Source: Candidatus Avoscillospira avicola (GTDB taxonomy: Bacteria; Bacillota; Clostridia; Oscillospirales; Oscillospiraceae). Taken from it: 43,060 nt of DNA. The stretch is from NCBI GenBank assembly GCA_018712245.1, contig DVHE01000060.1:1-43060 (forward strand). The letters run 5' to 3'. The translations under genes were made by a program, and so were the position numbers. Shown here one piece after another: positions 8,083 through 15,255 of the stretch. Under the pieces are notes generated by a model. The model was not told the origin of the DNA. It saw only the letters and a list, made by a program, of their open reading frames with translations, and did not search any database. Position 1 is the first letter of the stretch. Every line of letters starts with the position of its first letter.

Positions 8083-8890
8083 AGTTGGCGCCCTCCTCCA
8101 GCATTTCCGGGGTCATACGGTAAATGGCGTCGATGATATAGCTGCGGTACGTGGCGTTGCCGTCCAGGGGGGAGAGCCTGGCGTGGGCGATCTCGCCGGC
8201 GTAGCCCATCGCGGCCACGGCTGCTGCGGCGGCCTCCAGCGGAGACTGGGGGTTGGCGGCGACGAAGGCCGCGGTCATGGCGGAGAGCTGACAGCCGGTG
8301 CCGGTGATGGAGGCCATCATCGGGTGGCCGTTGCGGATGCAAAAGGCCTTACTGCCGTCCGCGACGATGTCGATGGCGCCGGTCATGGCGACCACGGCGC
8401 CTGTTTTCCGGGCGAAGGCCTGGGCAAAGGCGATGCCGGCGTCGAGATTCTCCTCCGTGATGCGGTCCGAGACATCGGCGTCCACGCCTCTGGTGGTGCC
8501 GCTGCCGGAGGCCAGGGCCTTGAGTTCCGAGACGTTGCCGCGGATCACCGCGAAGCGCACGTCCCGCAGGAGGGCCAGGGCGGTGTCGGTCCGCAGCTGG
8601 GAGGCGCCGGCGCCCACCGGGTCCAGCACCACGGGGTGCCCCAGGGCGTTGGCCTTGGCGCCGGCCATGTGCATCGAAGTGATGGTGCGGCTGTTCAGCG
8701 TGCCGATGTTGAGGTTCAGCCCGGCGCAGATGGCGGTGATTTCAGCCACTTCCGCCTGGTCGTCCGCCATGATGGGGGAGGAGCCGCAGGCGAGGGTGAT
8801 GTTGGCGCAGTCGTTGACCGTCACATAATTGGTGATGTTGTGAATCAGCGGGTGGCAGGCGCGAACCTGCCGGAACATTTCCTGAAACAT
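8069..8890 (-). CDS. thiM: Hydroxyethylthiazole kinase
   Basis: A 273-residue ribokinase-like kinase that phosphorylates 4-methyl-5-hydroxyethylthiazole for ThiE, a salvage route for the thiazole half. The N-terminal HNITNYVTVNDCAN block (17-30), the ASPIMAD-like GSSPIMADD and the C-terminal TGTGCQLSAMTAAF motif (around residue 200) identify it. It is the first gene of the operon, directly behind the TPP riboswitch and its terminator, so it should be expressed when TPP is scarce. No thiazole synthesis genes (thiG, thiH, thiS) are visible, so the operon is salvage-type. Confidence 0.95.
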   Translation of the reverse strand: MFQEMFRQVRACHPLIHNITNYVTVNDCANITLACGSSPIMADDQAEVAEITAICAGLNLNIGTLNSRTITSMHMAGAKANALGHPVVLDPVGAGASQLRTDTALALLRDVRFAVIRGNVSELKALASGSGTTRGVDADVSDRITEENLDAGIAFAQAFARKTGAVVAMTGAIDIVADGSKAFCIRNGHPMMASITGTGCQLSAMTAAFVAANPQSPLEAAAAAVAAMGYAGEIAHARLSPLDGNATYRSYIIDAIYRMTPEMLEEGANYEVR

Positions 8891-8974
8891 ACTCGAATTC
8901 TCCTTGTCGCGTTGGTGGTAACGGGGGAGCGCAGTGCAAGCGTCCAGGCGCGGCCCGGCCGGCCCACGCGCTGG

Positions 8975-9016
8975 GAAAAAGAAAAACCGAAGGCAAACCC
9001 CGTTGGCGCCTCCGGT
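8975..9016 (-). terminator. Attenuator terminator of the TPP riboswitch
   Basis: On the minus strand ACCGGAGGC (9008-9016) pairs with GCCTTCGGT (8986-8994), with one G-T wobble, followed by TTTTTCTTTTT at 8975-8985. It lies between the TPP aptamer and the thiM start, 84 nt before the ATG, as expected for riboswitch-controlled transcription termination. Confidence 0.85.
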
Positions 9017-9028
9017 AAATGACCCGTG

Positions 9029-9118
9029 TATGACTTCCTACGGCGGCATGATCCGCATCAGGTGCTAGGGTCGAAGTTCGGTTCCTTCCTCTCAGCTTGA
9101 AAACACAAGCTCCCCTGT
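9029..9118 (-). promoter_or_regulatory. TPP riboswitch (THI element) upstream of thiM
   Basis: Read on the minus strand from 9118, the element contains GGGGAGC, then GCTGAGAGG, GACCCT, ACCTGATGCGGATCATGCC and GCGTAGGAAG-like sequence (here CCGTAGGAAG). These are the conserved THI-box blocks in order and spacing. Binding of thiamine pyrophosphate should favour the downstream terminator hairpin and lower expression of thiM-thiE-HAD-thiD-tenA-thiN. The loop between the first two blocks contains a short A-rich hairpin, the variable P3a-like part. Identification rests on motif recognition. Confidence 0.95.
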
Positions 9119-9130
9119 ATTTATGGCTTT

Positions 9131-9159
9131 AGTATATACCGCCTCAGTCCAAAACGCAA
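9131..9159 (-). promoter_or_regulatory. Sigma-A type promoter of the thiamine operon
   Basis: Minus strand TTGCGT (9154-9159), a 17-nt spacer, then TATACT (9131-9136). The predicted start near 9124 lies a few bases before the riboswitch aptamer, exactly where a leader should begin. Confidence 0.75.
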
Positions 9160-9303
9160 GGGCATCTTGCAGTCCAAGGATTAACCCCGGCCCCCGTCTG
9201 CTGCCGGGATGCCGCTGCGCTGGATGAGCGGATCAGAGCCGTTTGCTCTGAAATACTCCGTGATTGCCTGTGAAATACCCCAAATCACCAGACGGCGGAG
9301 GAC

Positions 9304-10074
9304 TCAGCGCAGCGATACCTGAAATTCCGTGGGATCAAAGGCATACTGCTCCAGCAGCGCTGCGGCGGGGATCATCTGAATGCAGCCTGTATTGCTGCCG
9401 GTGTCAAACTCGTACACCCGATAGACAAAAGCACCGTCGTCCTGATACGTCTCCAGAAACAGCTTTTCATTCCGACTCATATAGAACGGGGTATGGATCC
9501 CGCCGCGGGTCGTCTTGACCTCGATGCGGCGGATACTGCCGTCTGGATTGACGGAGCTGATGTCATAGCCGAGGCCATCCCCCTGGAGTTGGCTGAGGTG
9601 CAGTACCCGATCGACGGAAGAGGGGTCCAGCGTGGCCACCCGCGCCCGCTCAAAGGCAACCACAAATTCCTCGCCGAGCCGGCCCAGCTCCGCGTTTTCC
9701 CGCTGCACTGCTTCCCAGTCCACGCGGCGGGCAGTGAAGGTCCGAGTCCGCTGCCGCCGGGTCTGAATGTCCTCCTGCGTTAAAACGACTTTCTCGTCGC
9801 CCAGGCCCCGAATGGCGATGAACTGGGCCGGACGGACGGATTTGTCCACGGCAAAGCCTTCCTCATATGTTTGAAAGGTGCTGGCCTGATGAGCCACAAT
9901 ATTCCCAATTCGCTGGATAATCCGTATTTCATTTCGTGTGGAGGAGGGCAGCTTGTCCTCCTCGTCAAAGACCAGGACCTCGCTGAGGCGCTGCTTGACC
10001 TCCGTGGTGGACAGTGCGCCATATTGGTCCAGCAGTGGAACGATGGCTTTGCGGATATCAGCTTCCGTGTGCAT
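9304..10074 (-). CDS. DUF3883 (NO VEIN-like) nuclease-type protein, probable restriction endonuclease
   Basis: A 256-residue protein. The N-terminal 45 residues look like an Mrr-N-type winged helix (AIVPLLDQYGALSTTEVKQ). Residues about 135-250 fit the DUF3883 domain: GYD at 169-171, then E185-V-K187 in RIEVKTTRGG. That is the D...ExK pattern of PD-(D/E)XK nucleases, with a following RN-E block (MSRNEKLF). DUF3883 proteins commonly accompany DNA methylases in restriction-modification or defence loci, and here a D12-class adenine methylase lies 13 nt upstream in the same operon. The cleavage role and target site are inferred. It lacks a helicase or ATPase, so a simple Type II-like system is most likely. 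Confidence 0.82.
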   Translation of the reverse strand: MHTEADIRKAIVPLLDQYGALSTTEVKQRLSEVLVFDEEDKLPSSTRNEIRIIQRIGNIVAHQASTFQTYEEGFAVDKSVRPAQFIAIRGLGDEKVVLTQEDIQTRRQRTRTFTARRVDWEAVQRENAELGRLGEEFVVAFERARVATLDPSSVDRVLHLSQLQGDGLGYDISSVNPDGSIRRIEVKTTRGGIHTPFYMSRNEKLFLETYQDDGAFVYRVYEFDTGSNTGCIQMIPAAALLEQYAFDPTEFQVSLR

Positions 10075-10087
10075 GGTTGGCCTCCTC

Positions 10088-11188
10088 TCAATAATTCATG
10101 ATCATCAGATGCTCAGCTTCTTTGGCGTTTCGATTTTGAAAGCTGACAAGATACCTTTTTTCAAAATTGACCATGCGGAACTCGCGGTACAGCTTATAAA
10201 TGAAGTCCGTGTTCTTGATGACCAGCATGAACTTTGCAGGCGTGGATCGACAGAAGGCCGCCAGCCGCTCATGATCGTGGCTGGTAAAGCAGTTCTGTGC
10301 ATAGGTGGAAAAAGTCGTGTCATAGGGCGGATCCAGAAAAATAAAATCCTGGCTGTTCAGGGCTTGGTCAGACAAAAACGCCTCAAAGTCCTGACTGGAC
10401 AGGGTGGTTCGCGACAGCCGCGTCTGGGCATCTGCCTCCAGCAGCGGCCGCAGTTTGGGCGAGAGCGTTTTGCTGTTGTAGCTGCTTCCGCCGTAAGGCA
10501 CGTTGAAGCCGCCGTCTTTGTTATATCTGAACATGGAGGAATAGCAGTATTCGCGGATAAAGTAGAAGACTGCGCTGTCGGTCAGCGGGTCCAGCCGGCA
10601 GATGCTGCGGTGGTTGTAAACCCACCGGAGATAGGTATAAGCGCCGCACTTGATGCCGGTGGTAATGTTGACGGCAATGTCGCCGTCGGACAGCGGGCTC
10701 TTTTGAGCCTCCAGCCGCAGCATGCGCCGCAGCTTCTGCCAGACGCTCTGGGAGAGGGTCTGCAGAAACTGTGTCCGGTTGAGAATCCAGGGGATGTCTG
10801 CCTGCTGGAGTAGTGCGTCCTGCTGTGCCGTCAGAATCTGCTCTATGTCACCGCGTTCGAGGGATTTCCCGGCCCGGGCCGCCAGAAACAGGCTGGAAAA
10901 CGACGCCATGCTTGCCTCGGCAACGGTGTCCAGCTGAGTCCAAAAGGCATCCAGCTGCTCCACCCGTGCGAGAAAAGCGGGGAGGTTTGACTGCACCTGC
11001 CGGTACAGTGTCATCAGCTTTGCCGAGCGGTCATTGAGATAGTATGCATCCGCCTGGGGAAGACCCCAGTACACGGCGCCGCCGCCGACAAACGGCTCAA
11101 AATATCGGGCGATGCCGACGGGAGCATGCTGCAAAATATGGGATAACTCGTCCGATTTTCCACCCGGCCACTTGATAAAGGGCTTCAT
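10088..11188 (-). CDS. D12-class (Dam-like) DNA adenine N6-methyltransferase
   Basis: A 366-residue methylase. The N-terminal FIKWPGGKSDE block (4-14), the SAM-binding FVGGGAVYWG motif around 34-43 and the catalytic DPPY starting at D286 place it in the D12/Dam class. Dam and DpnIIA are usually about 270-290 residues, so this one carries roughly 80 extra residues, mainly helical sequence between motif I and DPPY (about 75-190). The target sequence cannot be read from the protein alone. The ATG is preceded by GGAG in an AT-rich upstream region. It is co-transcribed with the DUF3883 gene, with the methylase first, giving protection before the nuclease is made. Confidence 0.9.
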   Translation of the reverse strand: MKPFIKWPGGKSDELSHILQHAPVGIARYFEPFVGGGAVYWGLPQADAYYLNDRSAKLMTLYRQVQSNLPAFLARVEQLDAFWTQLDTVAEASMASFSSLFLAARAGKSLERGDIEQILTAQQDALLQQADIPWILNRTQFLQTLSQSVWQKLRRMLRLEAQKSPLSDGDIAVNITTGIKCGAYTYLRWVYNHRSICRLDPLTDSAVFYFIREYCYSSMFRYNKDGGFNVPYGGSSYNSKTLSPKLRPLLEADAQTRLSRTTLSSQDFEAFLSDQALNSQDFIFLDPPYDTTFSTYAQNCFTSHDHERLAAFCRSTPAKFMLVIKNTDFIYKLYREFRMVNFEKRYLVSFQNRNAKEAEHLMIMNY

Positions 11189-11322
11189 ATGCTCAACTCC
11201 AGGTTATATATGTCGTAAAATATGATTACTATACCATGCTGGCAGGTAAAAAGCAAATTTGCCCGGGAAATCAAAGGAGCTACGCTCTGGGAAGCCCAGG
11301 GGAGGCGAGTAAACGTTGCTAT

Positions 11323-11355
11323 CGCGTCATTGCCGCCCTGGGGTGGCCATACATT
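11323..11355 (+). promoter_or_regulatory. Sigma-E-like promoter copy with no obvious gene
   Basis: This 33-nt block matches the spoIIID promoter block at 33794-33826 in 28 of 33 positions: GTCATTG, the same spacer length, then CATACATT. The 345-bp gap between the methylase start and the histidine kinase end holds no convincing gene. Downstream of the block lie about 70 nt and then a strong hairpin (11426-11466), so a short non-coding transcript is conceivable. It could also be a decayed duplicate. Confidence 0.4.
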
Positions 11356-11425
11356 GTCTGCGGTGCATATAGATAGAAGCAGCCTCCTAGAACGTATTTT
11401 GTGGGCGCTTTCCTGGTACAGAGAA

Positions 11426-11466
11426 ACCCCGGGCGTCTCTTCCTGCGCGGAAGAAACGCCCGGGGT
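11426..11466. terminator. Hairpin terminator downstream of the histidine kinase
   Basis: ACCCCGGGCGT (11426-11436) pairs with ACGCCCGGGGT (11456-11466), and the stem extends inward by six more pairs with one mismatch. It lies 68 nt after the histidine kinase stop on the minus strand, followed there by TTTCTCT. It would end kinase transcription, and on the + strand any transcript from the 11323 block. Confidence 0.65.
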
Positions 11467-11533
11467 GTTCTATGAAATGGGCCTCCAACTTGTGGGAAAC
11501 GCTTTGCAAGAATCGTTCGCACCCATATCCCAT

Positions 11534-13390
11534 TCACGACCCGCTTTCGGATTCGCCGGAAGAGGGGGTGTCTTCTTGGAGGATCAGAAGCTCGATCTGG
11601 GCGCCGGGGGTGTCGCTGGTGTTTTCCAGCGAGATTTGGAAGGCGTTGCCGAAGAACAGGCTGCACCGGATGTAAATATTGCGCAGCGCCATATTCCCAA
11701 TTTTCTGGTTGAGGATATCCTCGCCGCTTTGCAGACTCTCTTCGTATTCCGCAAAGCGCCGGTAGAGCGCTTCCCGCTGCTGGGGATCGAAACCGGGGCC
11801 GTTGTCGCGGACCAGAATGTGCCAGCCGCCCGCTACTCGTTCGGCAGTCACGTAGATGGTGAGGCAGGAGTGGGCGTCGGAGATGGCGTGGCGGACGGCG
11901 TTTTCCACCAGGGGCTGGATTGTGAACTTGGGGATTTTCTTGGTGAGCAGCGCCGGGTCGGCGCGGACGTTGATTTCCAGAATTCCCTCGTAGCGCTTTA
12001 AAATCAGGGCGTTATAGCTGGCCAGATAGTCCAGCTCGTCCTGGAGCGTGTATTCCCGCTTGGTATAGTCAGAGATATAGCGGAGCATCCGGGAAAAGGC
12101 CATGCACAGGTCCGAGGCCTCCCAGTCACCGTTCATGTAGGCCACGGATTCGATCATGGCGATGGTATTATAGAGCGTATGGGGATTCATCTGGGCTTCC
12201 AGCGCCAGATAGTTGGCCCGCTCCTTTTCGGCGCGAACCTGGATATTGCGGCCGATGGCCTCGCGCAGCTTCTGGAACATCAGCCGGAACGAGCGGTTGA
12301 TGTTCTCAATTTCCAGAATTCCGTAGGATTCCGGCAGAACCAGCGAGAGGTTGTCGTAGGAGACCTTGCTGACCGCCGCGTCCAGGTCCACCAGCGGGGC
12401 CGTCAGCCGGCGGGTGAGGGTGTGCATCACCACAAACAGCAGCAATGCGGCCAGAATAAAGACGGCGATCGAAAAGACCAGGAGCTCCGGGAGAAACGAC
12501 AGGGCGACGGTCATCGGCGCGTACATGACCGTGATCCAGCCGGAGTAGCTGCTCTTGGAGTAGGAAATCTGGGCATTGTAGCCTCCAAAGGGCAGAACGG
12601 ACTCGGGAGGACCGCCGACCAAAACTTCGTCGGGATTGGCGAAGTGGAAACGCACCGTCCCGGAAGCCTCCGGCTGATCTTCGATGACGGAGAAAATGTT
12701 GTGCAGGAAATTGGCGCTGACCCGTCCATCCTTGGGGAAGACGATGTTGCCGTTGGGGGCAAATACGGCGATGGAGCCGACGGAAGAGTCGATATCGCAG
12801 TACGTCTCCAGGTTGGAATACTCGCTCTGGACCTCGACGAAGCCGATGGATTCCCCATCTTGCTGGATGCTGCGGGCGATGGAGTAGATTCTGGTCCCGT
12901 TGGAGGAGAGAATGTCGGTGTGGGGGGAGAGGGTGACGTTGTTGCCGCTGCCCAGGACGATATCGCTGCGCCAGGGATAGTACTGGAGTTTTTCCGCCAG
13001 GAAGCCGCCGTCGTCGGGGGCATGGGGATAGACAAAGAGCGCGTCTTCACTGCAGGCTAGGATGCGGTAGGTGGAAAACAGCGGCGCGTCCAGCGTGTGG
13101 GTCATGGTGATAAAGTCATCGTTGTCCATGGCCTGGGGATCGTCGCCGGTGATGGCGTCCAGGAAGGACTGCGTGGCCAGAATTCCCTGGATGATGCGGT
13201 CCATGGACTGGAGGGAGTAGTCGATCTGCTCCTGCGTTTTCGAGACGATCTGGCTCTGGGTGTTCTGGCTGTCGGCCCGCTGCACGGTGTAGAGATAGCT
13301 GGTCATAATCAGCAGCATCACGATGAGAATGCACAAAAAGGTGGCGGCGTAGGAAAGAAACAATTTCCGGGAAAAGCTGCGCTTGCGCAT
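11534..13390 (-). CDS. YesM-type sensor histidine kinase
   Basis: A 618-residue membrane kinase. The first membrane helix is at about 10-32, an extracellular sensing region (Cache-like) covers about 33-290, a second helix lies around 300-325, and a HAMP linker follows. The His_kinase domain carries the phospho-acceptor H404 in QMNPHTLYNT. The HATPase part shows an N box in PLVENAVRHAI and the G1 motif DNGPGF. This family works with AraC-type response regulators in carbohydrate uptake control. The likely partner is the regulator at 16737-18239, with two enzyme genes on the opposite strand between them. The external ligand is unknown; a glycan or one bound to the neighbouring binding protein is a fair guess. 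Confidence 0.93.
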   Translation of the reverse strand: MRKRSFSRKLFLSYAATFLCILIVMLLIMTSYLYTVQRADSQNTQSQIVSKTQEQIDYSLQSMDRIIQGILATQSFLDAITGDDPQAMDNDDFITMTHTLDAPLFSTYRILACSEDALFVYPHAPDDGGFLAEKLQYYPWRSDIVLGSGNNVTLSPHTDILSSNGTRIYSIARSIQQDGESIGFVEVQSEYSNLETYCDIDSSVGSIAVFAPNGNIVFPKDGRVSANFLHNIFSVIEDQPEASGTVRFHFANPDEVLVGGPPESVLPFGGYNAQISYSKSSYSGWITVMYAPMTVALSFLPELLVFSIAVFILAALLLFVVMHTLTRRLTAPLVDLDAAVSKVSYDNLSLVLPESYGILEIENINRSFRLMFQKLREAIGRNIQVRAEKERANYLALEAQMNPHTLYNTIAMIESVAYMNGDWEASDLCMAFSRMLRYISDYTKREYTLQDELDYLASYNALILKRYEGILEINVRADPALLTKKIPKFTIQPLVENAVRHAISDAHSCLTIYVTAERVAGGWHILVRDNGPGFDPQQREALYRRFAEYEESLQSGEDILNQKIGNMALRNIYIRCSLFFGNAFQISLENTSDTPGAQIELLILQEDTPSSGESESGS

Positions 13391-13433
13391 GGGGGCCTCC
13401 TCTCACAGCCGCGGCGGCTGGCGTGGTATATAT

Positions 13434-13462
13434 ATCATAGCACCAGTTCGCCGCCGCTGGAA
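13434..13462 (-). promoter_or_regulatory. Possible promoter of the histidine kinase gene
   Basis: Minus strand TATGAT (13434-13439) with a poor -35 (TTCCAG, 17-nt spacer). The good -10 and weak -35 fit low basal or activated expression. It lies 44 nt before the start codon. Confidence 0.4.
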
Positions 13463-13527
13463 TGGCTCGGCGAAGGAAGCTGCAATTTTTGATCGCGATG
13501 GTTTCTATTCTCCCAAAGGGGAGAGCA

Positions 13528-13559
13528 GGATACGATATTTGAAGATATGGTTATCAATG
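13528..13559 (+). promoter_or_regulatory. Candidate operator upstream of the GH43 gene
   Basis: GGATACGATATTT...ATGG (13528-13550) resembles GGATAAGATTTT...ATGG (18350-18370) upstream of the sugar-binding protein gene, at a comparable distance before the -10 element (59 and 54 nt). Within it GATAT repeats at 13534 and 13544, one helical turn apart. It may be a binding site for the AraC-type response regulator. Evidence is only two sites. Confidence 0.3.
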
Positions 13560-13563
13560 TCCA

Positions 13564-13592
13564 TTTCCTGTGGGCGCGGCGTGTGGTATGAT
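13564..13592 (+). promoter_or_regulatory. Possible activated promoter of the GH43 operon
   Basis: TATGAT at 13587-13592, preceded by TGTGG, with only a weak -35 (TTTCCT, 17-nt spacer). A weak -35 next to a candidate upstream operator fits control by an activator. Confidence 0.45.
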
Positions 13593-13629
13593 GAAAAAAA
13601 TAGCTGCTGGAACAGGAGAAAAATGCAGT

Positions 13630-15255
13630 ATGGACCATGTCAATCAACAGCCGGTGCGGATCCAGAATCCGATCCTGCCGGGCTTTCACCCCGACCCTTC
13701 CGTGGTGCGGGTGGGGGATACCTATTATCTGGCGGTCTCGACGTTCCAGTGGTTTCCGGGCGTGGCGGTGTACCAATCCCGCGACCTGGCCCACTGGAGC
13801 TTCGCGGCCTTTCCCCTGACCCGGGAGAGCCAGCTGCCCCTGCGGGGCGTGCCGGACTCCTGCGGTATTTTTGCGCCCTGCCTGTCCTGGGACGGCGGGA
13901 CCTTTTATCTGGTCTACACCGTGGTCAAGACGGATTCCGTCTGGCAGGATACGGACAACTACCTGGTGACGGCGCCGGAGATCACCGGCCCCTGGTCGGA
14001 GCCGGTCTATCTGAACAGCGCCGGCTTCGACCCCTCGCTGTTTCACGACGCCGACGGCCGCAAGTGGCTGGTCAATCGGGACTGCGACACCCGGGGCTAT
14101 CTCCAGGACCGGGGCGGCATTTTGCTGCGGGAGTACGATCCGGCGGCGCGGCGGCTCACAGGGCCGGAGTACCGCATCTACCGCAGCACCAAGATCATCG
14201 GCGCGGAGGGACCGCACCTGTACCGCAAGGACGGCTGGTACTATCTCCTGCTGGCCGAGGGCGGGACCGACTGGAACCATGTGGCGACGCTGGCCAGGAG
14301 CGAAAGCCTGTTCGGCCCCTATACCTGCGCGCCCAACACGCCGTTTCTCACCAGCCGGGACGCGCCGGAGCTGCCGCTGCAGAAGGCCGGCCACGGCTGC
14401 CTGGTGGAGACGCCGGACGGCCGGTGGTATTTGACGCATCTGGTGGGCCGGCCGCTGCCGGGGACGCGCCGGTGCGTGCTGGGCCGGGAGACGGCGCTCC
14501 AGGAGGTGCGATGGACCGAGGACGGCTGGCTGGAGCTGGCCCACGGCGGCCACTGGCCTGCGGTGGAGGTGGCGGTCCCGGCAGTTGAGGCCGAGTCGGT
14601 CCCGCGCTCTTGCCTGGACCACTTTGACCGGACAGAGCTGGGCTACCCCTATCAGACCCTGCGGGTGCCGCTGCCGGAAACGGTTCTGTCGCTGACGCAG
14701 CGGCCCGGCTGGCTCCGGCTCTACGGGCGGGACAGCCTGCACTCCCTGGACCAGCAGAGCCTGGTGGCCCGGCGGCAGCAGGCCTTTTCCTACGACGCCG
14801 AGACGAAGATGGAGTACCATCCGGGAAATTACCACCAGATGGCGGGGCTGATCTGCCTCTATGACACCTCCAACTTCTATTACCTCTATGTCACCCGGGA
14901 CGAGGGGGGACGGCGGCGCTTGAATCTGCTGGTCAGCCTGGGCCATGTGCTCTCCTGGCCCCTGGAGGATGGCGTGGCGCTGGAGACAGAGGACGCGCTG
15001 GTGCTGCACGCCCAGGTGCGGAGAGACCGGCTGCAATTCTTCTGGCGGCCAGAGGCGGAGAACGAACTCCGGCCCATCGGCCCGGTGCTGGACTACAGCG
15101 TGCTGTCCGACGACTGGTATATGGAGCGGGGGAGCTATCGCTTTACCGGCGCGTTTGTAGGACTTTGCTGCCAGGACTGCGGCGACCGCACGTCCTGGGC
15201 GGATTTTGATTATTTTCTCTATGAGGAGCAGGAGGAACACTATGACGGATGCTGA
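13630..15255 (+). CDS. GH43 glycosidase, beta-xylosidase type
   Basis: A 541-residue two-domain GH43 enzyme. The five-bladed propeller (about 8-310) carries the expected acids: base D22 in GFHPDPS, D134 in FDPSLF, and acid E193 in GAEGPH. Spacing matches beta-xylosidases such as XynB3. Residues about 330-540 are the beta-sandwich domain common to that subfamily. There is no signal peptide, so it acts in the cytoplasm on imported oligosaccharides. The frame is open upstream to 13570, but the AGGAG at 13615 favours the ATG at 13630. GH43 members cleave xylosides or arabinosides; a role on a mucin-type glycan would be unusual, so its substrate here is open. Its end overlaps the next gene by 14 nt. 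Confidence 0.92.
   Translation: MDHVNQQPVRIQNPILPGFHPDPSVVRVGDTYYLAVSTFQWFPGVAVYQSRDLAHWSFAAFPLTRESQLPLRGVPDSCGIFAPCLSWDGGTFYLVYTVVKTDSVWQDTDNYLVTAPEITGPWSEPVYLNSAGFDPSLFHDADGRKWLVNRDCDTRGYLQDRGGILLREYDPAARRLTGPEYRIYRSTKIIGAEGPHLYRKDGWYYLLLAEGGTDWNHVATLARSESLFGPYTCAPNTPFLTSRDAPELPLQKAGHGCLVETPDGRWYLTHLVGRPLPGTRRCVLGRETALQEVRWTEDGWLELAHGGHWPAVEVAVPAVEAESVPRSCLDHFDRTELGYPYQTLRVPLPETVLSLTQRPGWLRLYGRDSLHSLDQQSLVARRQQAFSYDAETKMEYHPGNYHQMAGLICLYDTSNFYYLYVTRDEGGRRRLNLLVSLGHVLSWPLEDGVALETEDALVLHAQVRRDRLQFFWRPEAENELRPIGPVLDYSVLSDDWYMERGSYRFTGAFVGLCCQDCGDRTSWADFDYFLYEEQEEHYDGC

Noticed and set aside
11222-12001. A 259-residue plus-strand frame covering the gap after the methylase and the kinase 3' end
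   Set aside because: Most of it is antisense to the histidine kinase; the part in the gap contains hairpins and has no ribosome-binding site or domain.
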